This document shows positions 14,751-21,064 of a DNA stretch of 21,064 bases, one piece after another. The notes under the pieces were generated by a model. The model searched no databases. It had not been told where the DNA came from and saw only the letters and a program-made list of their open reading frames with translations. Source of the stretch: Rhodospirillales bacterium (GTDB lineage Bacteria > Pseudomonadota > Alphaproteobacteria > Acetobacterales > Acetobacteraceae); the NCBI GenBank assembly GCA_015654825.1, contig JAATGE010000137.1:1-21064 (forward strand). Reading direction: 5' to 3'. Every line of letters starts with the position of its first letter. Within the stretch, counting starts at the first letter, position 1. Made by a program: the position numbers and the translations under genes.

Positions 14751-16560
14751 AGAGCGTGCCCCCTGCGGTTGTCTTGCTTTTCAGGTCGGCGGTGGCGCCG
14801 ACGAACCCAAGCGCCCCGGTGGGATCGCGCGGATTGAGGTTGCCTGAAACGATGGCGCCGGCCCAGCCGCCGACACCCGAAAGCACGGCAACATATTCGT
14901 TGCCGTCTGGTCCACGATAGGCAATCGGTTGGCCGACGATGCCGGAGCCGGTGTGAAACTGCCATTTCAGGGCGCCGGTCGCAGCATCCACGGCCTTGAA
15001 CCAGCCATCCATGGTGCCGTAAAAAACCAGATCCCCGGCGGTCACCAAGGCGCCACTCCAAAGCGGCAGATCCTCCTTGATATTCCAGGCGGCTGTTTGC
15101 CGGACCGGATCCCACGCCGTGAATTCGCCGCGATTCCCGCCGGGCCCTGGTTTCATGACGACGTTCGCGCCGACGAACCGCGTGCCTGAAGGGTAGTTGC
15201 CCTGCACGTTCTCCCGATACATGCACAGCTTTTCGTGCGGAATATACAGCAGGCCGGTGCGCGGCGAATAGGCGGAGGGATTCCAGTCCTTGGTGCCCGA
15301 TGCCGTTGGGCAGATATCGTGCACAACCGCGCCGAGCTTGGTTTCCTTCGCAGGATTGATGATGGGGCGACCGGTCTTCAGATCTATGCCGGTTGTGGAA
15401 TTGACGTATCCGTACGGGTTCGCGGAGATGATTTCTCCGTTCGTGCGGTCGATTTCGTAAAGATGACCGTTGCGGTCGGGGTGCAACAGCACCTTGCGCA
15501 TCTTGCCGTCCACCGGCACGTCGAGCAGTATCTGTTCGTTAATGCCGTCATAATCATGCTCGTCGTGCGGATTGAGCTGATCGCCCCACTTTGCGGCGCC
15601 GGTGTCCGGATCACGCGCGAAGATTGTCGTCGTCCATTTGTTATCCCCAGGGCGCTGTTCGTGGTTCCAGGGACCGGGATTTGCGGTGCCGTAATAGATC
15701 AGATTGAGATCGGGGTCATAGGCGATCCAGCCCCACATCGTTCCGCCGCCTGTGCGCCAGGCCTCCGGAGGCCAGGTCGACACGCCGAGGTCGTGGCCCT
15801 GCTCACCCGCATAGAAAGGATGAAAATCAGGTCCGATCAGCACATCCTTGTCGGGCCCTGTCGCATAGGCCCGCCAGAGCTGGCGGCCGCTCGCCGCATC
15901 CAGCGCCGTGAGCCAGCCCTGCACGCCCATTTCTCCGCCGGAATCGCCGACCAGCACCTTGCCCTTCACGACCAGTGGCGCCATGGTGATCGTTTCGCCC
16001 TTGTTGATATCGGTCAACTGCGTGCGCCATAGCTGTTTGCCCGTCGCGGCGTCGAGTGCAACCGCGCTCCCGTCCAGCGTATTGAAATAGAAGCGGCCCC
16101 CGTCATAGGCGCCCCCGCGGTTTACCACATCGCAACAGGCAACGCCCTGGGCCGCGGCCTGCTGCCTGGTCACATACGACCATTTCAGTGGGGCACCCGG
16201 CTTTGTCAGATCGAGCGCAAACACGTTGTTCGGGTATGAGGTTACCAATATGAGCGTGTTGGTGACCACGGTCGGCGCGCCCTCCTCGCCATGAACCGTG
16301 CCTGTGGCAAAGGTGAACGCCACGGCGAGATCCTTGACATTCCCGCCATTGATCCGGTCGAGCGAAGAAAAACGCGTGGCCGCATAATTCTTTGCCGGCA
16401 TCACCCACTGGCCGTCATCGTTCGGGGCCGCTGATGCAGGGGGTTGCGGTGGCGCGGCGGCGGCCTGAACCGCGCCGAGCGACAGCGCGGCAGCGCACAG
16501 GACCGGTCGCCGCCAACGACCCCTGCGTTTAGCGCAGCGTGTAGAGATAAGCGGCAACAT
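14722..16560 (-). CDS. PQQ-dependent alcohol dehydrogenase, methanol/ethanol family, lanthanide-type active site
   Basis: The protein has 612 residues from ATG 16560, chosen because GAAGGA lies eight bases upstream and a signal peptide follows (RRPVLCAAALSLGAVQAAAA). The frame is open to 16677, but that stretch belongs to the preceding cytochrome gene. The eight-bladed quinoprotein features are present: the vicinal Cys142-Cys143 (GVACCDVVNRG), metal ligand Glu210 (SGGEMGVQG), Asn294 (GTANPGPWN), and catalytic Asp336 in HDEHDYDGINE. Asp338, two residues later, is the extra acidic ligand seen in lanthanide enzymes (XoxF, PedH); calcium MxaF has Ala there. No cytochrome domain is fused, so electrons must leave through separate cytochromes. 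It oxidises an alcohol in the periplasm; the substrate is not clear. No XoxJ-like gene is seen. Confidence 0.9.
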   Translation of the reverse strand: MLPLISTRCAKRRGRWRRPVLCAAALSLGAVQAAAAPPQPPASAAPNDDGQWVMPAKNYAATRFSSLDRINGGNVKDLAVAFTFATGTVHGEEGAPTVVTNTLILVTSYPNNVFALDLTKPGAPLKWSYVTRQQAAAQGVACCDVVNRGGAYDGGRFYFNTLDGSAVALDAATGKQLWRTQLTDINKGETITMAPLVVKGKVLVGDSGGEMGVQGWLTALDAASGRQLWRAYATGPDKDVLIGPDFHPFYAGEQGHDLGVSTWPPEAWRTGGGTMWGWIAYDPDLNLIYYGTANPGPWNHEQRPGDNKWTTTIFARDPDTGAAKWGDQLNPHDEHDYDGINEQILLDVPVDGKMRKVLLHPDRNGHLYEIDRTNGEIISANPYGYVNSTTGIDLKTGRPIINPAKETKLGAVVHDICPTASGTKDWNPSAYSPRTGLLYIPHEKLCMYRENVQGNYPSGTRFVGANVVMKPGPGGNRGEFTAWDPVRQTAAWNIKEDLPLWSGALVTAGDLVFYGTMDGWFKAVDAATGALKWQFHTGSGIVGQPIAYRGPDGNEYVAVLSGVGGWAGAIVSGNLNPRDPTGALGFVGATADLKSKTTAGGTLYVFAIPQHS

Positions 16561-16909
16561 CGCGCGCATCCTTCCCATCCAATCCCATATTCGGCATGGC
16601 GTTGCCGGCAACGACGCTTTGCGGCGCCCGCAGCCAGGCAACCATGTTGTCCGCGGTATTTGCCAGCACACCAGCAATGATCATGCGGTCCGCGATGTTA
16701 TCGAGCGGTGGGCCCACCAGGCCGCGCGCACCGCGAATGCCTGGTATCGTGTGGCAGCCGCCACAGCCCAGTTGCTCGACCAACGCCGCGCCGTGCGAGG
16801 GATTCCCGCCGGAGACGGAACGCTCGCTCTGGCTGGACGCATGGTGGGACGGCGCCAAGGACCCGATCAACGACGCAGCAATGATCGCCGAAACATTTAG
16901 CCGGCGCAT
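16529..16909 (-). CDS. Small periplasmic c-type cytochrome
   Basis: The protein has 126 residues. The N-terminal signal region is MRRLNVSAIIAASLIGSLAP, and CGGCH at 49-53 is the haem site, followed by TIPGIRGARGLVGPPLD. Met105 (AGNAMPNMGL) is the likely axial ligand. The C-terminus (DVAAYLYTLR) is like that of the cytochrome domain fused to CtaC in the same operon, which ends AYLQTLQ, so the two may have arisen by duplication. The gene overlaps the membrane-protein gene before it by 13 bases and the PQQ dehydrogenase gene after it by 32 bases. It should shuttle electrons between the dehydrogenase and the oxidase. Confidence 0.87.
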   Translation of the reverse strand: MRRLNVSAIIAASLIGSLAPSHHASSQSERSVSGGNPSHGAALVEQLGCGGCHTIPGIRGARGLVGPPLDNIADRMIIAGVLANTADNMVAWLRAPQSVVAGNAMPNMGLDGKDARDVAAYLYTLR

Positions 16910-17349
16910 GTCGGCACCATCAATAGCGCGACGACGTTGAATGCGATCGCGCCGAAGAAGCCCAATCCGGCCATCAAGCCTACCACCGCCAGAAAGCGTG
17001 TGCGGCCTTCGCCGACCTCGAGCAAATGGCTGGTCGGTCCGGGCTGTTCGCCATGCGTGACCGACCATAAGCGCCACGCAACGAAAGCCGCCAGCAAAGC
17101 GATCGCCATGCCGGCAATATTGATGGCCAGCATTGCGGTCGGCACGCTTGGCCAGAGCGGGCCGGTCCCGACGCGTGGCGTGTCGTGCGGAAAACACGCA
17201 AAACTCGCCAGCGCGTAGTTGGCGACGAACTGGCCGAACCAGGCGGCCGGCCCCCCCACCAGACCGAAGAGCAGCGCGGCCAGGGAGACCTTGGCGCGAT
17301 GCGGCGAGGGATGCGCGGTTGTCGCCGTGGCGCTCGATGTTGCAGACAT
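16897..17349 (-). CDS. Three-helix membrane protein in the oxidase operon (unknown function)
   Basis: The protein has 150 residues. Three long hydrophobic helices are visible at about 21-52, 69-95 and 116-148, with Cys52 at the end of the first and Cys148 at the end of the third; a glycine- and proline-rich GLVGGPAAWFGQF sits in helix 1. I do not recognise a named family. The gene starts five bases after the ctaE stop and overlaps the next cytochrome gene by 13 bases, so it is probably made together with the oxidase. It may be an extra subunit or assembly factor, perhaps like the CoxP-type partner of alternative aa3 oxidases; that is an inference from position only. Confidence 0.7.
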   Translation of the reverse strand: MSATSSATATTAHPSPHRAKVSLAALLFGLVGGPAAWFGQFVANYALASFACFPHDTPRVGTGPLWPSVPTAMLAINIAGMAIALLAAFVAWRLWSVTHGEQPGPTSHLLEVGEGRTRFLAVVGLMAGLGFFGAIAFNVVALLMVPTCAG

Positions 17350-17354
17350 GGAGA

Positions 17355-17957
17355 TCACCAGAGATGCGGTGTGACATAGAGCACGATGAATACCGCGGCA
17401 CCCGCGCCGACGACGAAGTGCCAGTAGGCGGCGACAATGATGACGGGATCGTGCCGCCTGCTGTCGAAATATCCCAGCATGGACCAGACCAGCACGAGCG
17501 CCAAGGCCAGGAGGCCGGCCAGCAGGTGTGCGAGATGGATGGCGGTAATGATATAGAACATCGAGCCGTATGCATCGGAGCGTATTGAAAACGCCTTGCC
17601 ATGCCATTCGAGCAGTTGCAGTGCGACGAACGCGGCACCGCATAGCAGCGCCGCCAGGAAGCCGGCACGCAACCGCTCTGGCGCACCGGCGCGAGATCCC
17701 CAGAGTATGGCCAGGCTGCTGGCGAGCAACAGCAGAACGCCGGGCAGCGCAAACCTCACTGACGGCATCGCCGTCAGCCACTCGCCATCGACCTTGACCG
17801 CATCGTAGAGGTAGGCAAACAGCAGATAGCCGAACAGCGACGCTTCAGTAACGATGACGGTGATCATGCCCCACCAGCCGACACCGGCGTAGCCGAGACC
17901 GCCGACCGCCAACGGCCGGGGGGCGGAAGGTGTGGCCTCGATCGCGGTGTCAGACAT
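17355..17957 (-). CDS. ctaE: Cytochrome c oxidase subunit III
   Basis: The protein has 200 residues and about five membrane helices. Family marks include WWGMITVIVTEASLFGYLLF with Glu38, the segment LLEWHGKAFSI, IITAIHLAHLLAGLLAL, and a final YWHFVVGAGAAVF that corresponds to the classical YWHFVD motif with changes. Subunit III supports the proton-uptake path of subunit I in the inner membrane. The ATG at 17957 overlaps the end of ctaD by eight bases (ATGTCTGA). The frame is open upstream to 18077, but this would lie inside ctaD. It is shorter than the 7-helix mitochondrial form and resembles the five-helix bacterial type. Confidence 0.9.
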   Translation of the reverse strand: MSDTAIEATPSAPRPLAVGGLGYAGVGWWGMITVIVTEASLFGYLLFAYLYDAVKVDGEWLTAMPSVRFALPGVLLLLASSLAILWGSRAGAPERLRAGFLAALLCGAAFVALQLLEWHGKAFSIRSDAYGSMFYIITAIHLAHLLAGLLALALVLVWSMLGYFDSRRHDPVIIVAAYWHFVVGAGAAVFIVLYVTPHLW

Positions 17958-19896
17958 GGCGTGGTTGCGCGATCTGGGCCAATGCGCGCTCCGGCCACAG
18001 CCATCCGACGATCGAGGCGGTCGCGACCGCACCGCCGAACGCCGCCAGCCACCATTGGTGCAGCAGCAGGCCCACAAAAAAACCGCTCAGGCCCACGGTC
18101 AGCAACAGCGGTGCGTAGGATTCGCCGGGCATCTTCAGAATTGCGTCGGCGTCACCATCGAGCAGCGTCGTGGCCAGCGTTTCGCGACCGTGATCGAGCA
18201 GCATGCCCTCGATCGCCGTGGAACGGTCGGCACTTTCCTGCAATCGGTCCTCCCACAACGGATGCCGGCTGACGACCGTGGGGATGACCGCGAAGTTGTA
18301 GGATGGCGGAGGCGACGGCACGGACCATTCCAGCGTGGCCCCATCCCACGGGTTGGCACCGGCCAAACGGCCGCTGCGCAGACTCTGTATTACGTTGACT
18401 AATAGCAACAGAACGCCAGCGGCAAGCACGAAGGCGCCGACAGTGCTGACCAGGTTTAGGATGTTCCATCCCATGTGGTCCGGAAAAGTGTAGATACGGC
18501 GGGGCATGCCGCGCAATCCGGTCAGGTGCATCGGAAGGAATGCCAGCTTGAAACCGATGAACATCGTCCAGAAATTCCACTGGCCCAGCCGTTCGTCGAG
18601 CAGGCGGCTGGTCATTTTCGGAAACCACACGTAGATCGCGCCGACAACCGGAAAAAGATTGATGCCGATTAGCACGTAATGCAGGTGGGCCACTACGAAA
18701 TAGGTTTGTGTCAGCTGCCAGTCAACCGGCACCGAGGCGGTCATGAACCCGGAGACGCCACCTATGACGAACAGCACGATCATGCTCGAGAAAAACAGGA
18801 ACGCTGTCGTGATGACCGGACGGCCGAGCCAGATCGTCGCGGTCCACGCGAACACCGCGACGGCGCTCGGCACCGTGATGATGATGGAGGCGCCGCTGAA
18901 AAACGACAATGCGAGGTTCGGCAGGCCGGTGGCGAACATGTGATGCACCCAGACGCCGAAACCGAGGATCATGGTAGCGACCGTGGAAAGTGCGACCGGC
19001 GTGTAGCCAACCAGCGGGCGCCGGCAGAAGATCGGCAAGGCGTCCGACACCATGCCCATGGCGGGCAGTACGACGGCATAGACCCAGGGGTGGCCGAACA
19101 TCCAGAACAGATGTTGCCACAACAACGGCTGCCCGCCGGCAGAGACATCGAAGAAGTGTGTGCCGAACTGGCGATCCATCCAAAGCAGGAAAAACGCCAG
19201 GCTCACCGCGGGCACCACCAGGATATTGGCGGCCGAGGCCGTCAATGTGCCCCAGACCATGATCGGCATGCGGTTGACCGACATGCCCGGGGCGCGCGTA
19301 CGCATGACGGTTACCAGGAAGTTGGCCGCGCCGACGGTCGTGGAAATGCCCAGGTAAATCATGCCCAGGGCATAGAAATCGATGTTCATGCCGGGATTGT
19401 ACGGGCGCGACGCATAAGGTACGTAGTTGAACCAGCCGTCATTCGGGCCGACGCCGATGGCAAAGCCGGCATACATGAACAGGCCGGCGGCCACGTATAT
19501 CCAGTACGACAGCGCATTGAGGCGCGGGAACGCCATGTCGCGCGAGCCGAGCATCAATGGCCAAAGATAGTTGCTGAAGCCGGAGAGCACCGGCATGGCG
19601 TACAGGAAGATCATGGTCATGCCATGCGTCGAAAACAGCTGATCGTATTGCTCGGGCGTCAGCAAATGGCGGTCCGGGCCGATCAGTTGCAGGCGCATGA
19701 CCAGCGCTTCGATACCGCCCAAAATCAGGAACGCAAATGCGGTAACGATGTAGCAGATGCCGATCTTCTTGTGATCGACGGAAGAAAGCCAGCCCCCGAT
19801 GCCCGGGGGCGTTTCCCAAATTACGCCCAGCCCGCGCCGGTACGCCGCAGTGGCACTGACGTATCGGGGGATGCGCTCGAATTCAATGTCTTCCAC
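17950..19896 (-). CDS. ctaD: Cytochrome c oxidase subunit I, alternative type
   Basis: The protein has 648 residues with twelve core helices plus a C-terminal extension containing one or two more (about 598-640). Haem and copper ligands are complete: His91 and His406 (haem a), His404 (haem a3), His269, His318 and His319 (CuB), and Tyr273 for the His-Tyr link. D-channel entry residues are kept (Asn109, Asp120, Asn127). However, GHPWVY has Trp271 where most A1 enzymes have the channel-end Glu, PSAVAVFAW has Ala347 where the K-channel Lys usually sits, and TQTYF replaces the HDTYY of the Mg site. Similar GHPWVY and PSAVAVFAW forms exist in an alternative (CoxN-like) branch as far as I recall. 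The gene starts at GTG 19896 with AGGA nine bases upstream. Confidence 0.93.
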   Translation of the reverse strand: MEDIEFERIPRYVSATAAYRRGLGVIWETPPGIGGWLSSVDHKKIGICYIVTAFAFLILGGIEALVMRLQLIGPDRHLLTPEQYDQLFSTHGMTMIFLYAMPVLSGFSNYLWPLMLGSRDMAFPRLNALSYWIYVAAGLFMYAGFAIGVGPNDGWFNYVPYASRPYNPGMNIDFYALGMIYLGISTTVGAANFLVTVMRTRAPGMSVNRMPIMVWGTLTASAANILVVPAVSLAFFLLWMDRQFGTHFFDVSAGGQPLLWQHLFWMFGHPWVYAVVLPAMGMVSDALPIFCRRPLVGYTPVALSTVATMILGFGVWVHHMFATGLPNLALSFFSGASIIITVPSAVAVFAWTATIWLGRPVITTAFLFFSSMIVLFVIGGVSGFMTASVPVDWQLTQTYFVVAHLHYVLIGINLFPVVGAIYVWFPKMTSRLLDERLGQWNFWTMFIGFKLAFLPMHLTGLRGMPRRIYTFPDHMGWNILNLVSTVGAFVLAAGVLLLLVNVIQSLRSGRLAGANPWDGATLEWSVPSPPPSYNFAVIPTVVSRHPLWEDRLQESADRSTAIEGMLLDHGRETLATTLLDGDADAILKMPGESYAPLLLTVGLSGFFVGLLLHQWWLAAFGGAVATASIVGWLWPERALAQIAQPRHV

Positions 19897-19907
19897 GCGG
19901 GCTTGTC

Positions 19908-20927
19908 CTATTGCAGCGTTTGCAGGTAGGCCGTTACGCTGGCGATTTCCTGGCCGGATAGATAGAGGTTCGGCATGTTAGTGCCCGGCTTCAGCGATTG
20001 CGGATTAGCGAGCCACCCGGCGAGATTGCCGATATTGTTGGCCAGCATGCCGCCGGCGAGCGTTCCGCGGCTCATCAGGTGCGTGAGATCGGGCGCCACA
20101 GTGCCACCGGCCGCGGTGCCCCGCGCGCTGTGGCAGGCACCGCAATGAAATTCGAAATCTCTTTCTCCTGCCACGGTCTGTGCGGATTGGGGCGAGTTCG
20201 CGGGGCGCAATTGTCCGTCCCACCATTGCTGGAATTGCGCGGCAGGATCGGCCACCACGACCAGCCCCATATGCGCGTGCTGCACGCCGCAATATTCGCT
20301 GCACTCGCCGCCGTAGCGGCCTGTGTGGTCCGCCTCGATCCAGGTTTCGTTAATCTGCCCTGGGATTGCGTCCATCTTGCCGCTTAGAGCCGGGACCCAG
20401 AACGAGTGGATGACGTCCGCGCCGATCAGGCGGATGCGCACGGGTTCACCCACCGGGATATGGATTTCGTCGGCTGTGGTGAAAACGCGAGATGGGTCGG
20501 GGCTCAGGTAGCGCGCTTTGAACCACCATTGCTGCGCGGTTATCTCGATGGTCACCCGGGCAGGCCGCGGCGGCGCGTTCACGGCCGCCAGCACAACCAT
20601 GGTCCACACCAGTGACAGCAGCAGTGCCACGCACGATATGCCCAGGCCGACCGAGATCCACCGCAGACCGGAACCGCCGCGTTCCACCGGTGCGCGCGCG
20701 ATCCCTCCCCCACCCCGGGCGCGACGGAGCAGAGTGCCGATAACGACCAATGCCGTTACGACGACGACGACCAGGGTGGAAAGCGCCAGCAGCCCCCAGG
20801 TCAGTTGCACGACGGGGTCGGATTTCGGCCCGAAACCACGCAGGTAGCCGAGCGGCGGCGCCGCCGTAGCGGGCAGCGTTAGGGCGAGGATGGCGGCGCA
20901 GGCGAGTGACAGGCTGCTGCTGTTCAC
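19908..20927 (-). CDS. ctaC: Cytochrome c oxidase subunit II fused to cytochrome c (caa3 type)
   Basis: The protein has 339 residues from GTG 20927, which overlaps the upstream ctaG stop as GTGA. A signal peptide (LACAAILALTLPATAA), two membrane helices (about 45-67 and 91-116), and a periplasmic CuA domain follow. The CuA ligands are complete: His174, Cys209, Glu211, Cys213, His217 and Met220 in ECSEYCGVQHAHMG. The tail carries a cytochrome c domain with CGACH (262-266) and Met318 in GTNMPNLY. Such fusions let the oxidase receive electrons from another cytochrome or directly from a dehydrogenase. A longer open frame to 21059 lacks a plausible N-terminus and is shared with ctaG. Confidence 0.93.
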   Translation of the reverse strand: MNSSSLSLACAAILALTLPATAAPPLGYLRGFGPKSDPVVQLTWGLLALSTLVVVVVTALVVIGTLLRRARGGGGIARAPVERGGSGLRWISVGLGISCVALLLSLVWTMVVLAAVNAPPRPARVTIEITAQQWWFKARYLSPDPSRVFTTADEIHIPVGEPVRIRLIGADVIHSFWVPALSGKMDAIPGQINETWIEADHTGRYGGECSEYCGVQHAHMGLVVVADPAAQFQQWWDGQLRPANSPQSAQTVAGERDFEFHCGACHSARGTAAGGTVAPDLTHLMSRGTLAGGMLANNIGNLAGWLANPQSLKPGTNMPNLYLSGQEIASVTAYLQTLQ

Positions 20928-21064
20928 GACAGAACGGTGCCTGCCGTGAGACCGGCCGCGTGGGCGCCGCCGCCGTGCTGCGCGGCCGGTGCCGCCGCCA
21001 CGAACCGCCGCAGCATCAGCATGGCGACCCCCAGGAAAACCACGCAACCGGGCACCCACATGAT
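20924..21064 (-). CDS. ctaG: CtaG (caa3-type oxidase assembly protein), 3' end only
   Basis: Only the last 46 codons are inside the window. The peptide starts IMWVPGCVVFLGVAMLMLRR, which is the C-terminal membrane helix typical of the caa3-type CtaG family (GLIMWVPGG form), then continues into an Ala/Gly-rich tail ending in TVLS. CtaG members help assemble copper centres or the oxidase in the membrane. The stop TGA (20926-20924) overlaps the ctaC GTG start, so the oxidase operon extends beyond the right edge. Confidence 0.65.
   Translation of the reverse strand: MMWVPGCVVFLGVAMLMLRRFVAAAPAAQHGGGAHAAGLTAGTVLS

Noticed and set aside
16561..16677. Longer N-terminus for the PQQ dehydrogenase
   Set aside because: It would precede the signal peptide and overlap the cytochrome gene; ATG 16560 has a good ribosome site.
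16910..17752. Upstream extension of the small cytochrome frame to 407 residues, a possible fusion
   Set aside because: The extension is the wrong frame of the membrane protein and ctaE genes. The signal peptide after ATG 16909 marks the true start.
18679..19929. Plus-strand open frame of 416 codons, rich in His, Asp and Arg
   Set aside because: It is antisense to ctaD, which has all oxidase ligands. No family features are visible in the shadow frame.
1..21064. CRISPR arrays, tRNA or rRNA genes, and prophage genes
   Set aside because: No regularly spaced direct repeats, no cloverleaf-like sequences and no phage-type genes were seen.

Overview
The window is GC-rich, densely packed and of alphaproteobacterial type. 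I infer an acetic-acid-bacterium-like organism (Acetobacteraceae) from three things: a periplasmic PQQ alcohol dehydrogenase wired to cytochromes c, an alternative haem-copper oxidase, and a family of intergenic palindromes with a CCAGGGC...GCCCTGG core. There is no rRNA, tRNA, CRISPR array, transposase or phage gene. The taxonomic call is an inference; no marker gene is present.

Positions 1-4450 form a sulfonate-sulfur region. It holds the 5' part of an SsuD-type flavin monooxygenase (minus strand, running off the left edge), a LysR regulator (minus strand), and a divergent ssuC-ssuA-ssuB ABC importer (plus strand, genes abutting or overlapping). The LysR reading frame ends inside one of the palindromic repeats. 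Positions 4591-6741 encode a four-module signalling protein: a three-helix membrane domain closely resembling the ethylene-binding domain of plant ETR1, then PAS, GGDEF and EAL domains. It predicts ethylene- or copper-linked control of c-di-GMP. Positions 6831-9908 (minus) encode a secreted protein of about 1,025 residues with eleven Asp-box (BNR) motifs.

Positions 9937-10150 hold a large imperfect inverted repeat. Next, on the minus strand, is a three-gene AaeA/AaeX/AaeB-like efflux operon (10154-13341), which includes a 67-residue DUF1656 gene starting at TTG. A lone GlcG/HbpS-like haem-binding protein follows on the plus strand (13652-14050), then two kinds of terminator-like hairpin.

Positions 14262-21064 are one tightly packed minus-strand operon that continues past the right edge. 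In transcription order it is ctaG (3' end only), ctaC with a fused cytochrome c, ctaD, ctaE, a three-helix membrane protein, a cytochrome c, a PQQ alcohol dehydrogenase, and a second cytochrome c. Together these could carry electrons from an alcohol through PQQ and cytochromes c to oxygen. The dehydrogenase has the extra Asp associated with lanthanide-dependent enzymes. Subunit I keeps all haem and CuB histidines but lacks the textbook D-channel Glu and K-channel Lys.

The strongest leads are the ethylene-receptor-like c-di-GMP protein and the combined alcohol dehydrogenase-oxidase operon with its unusual subunit I.
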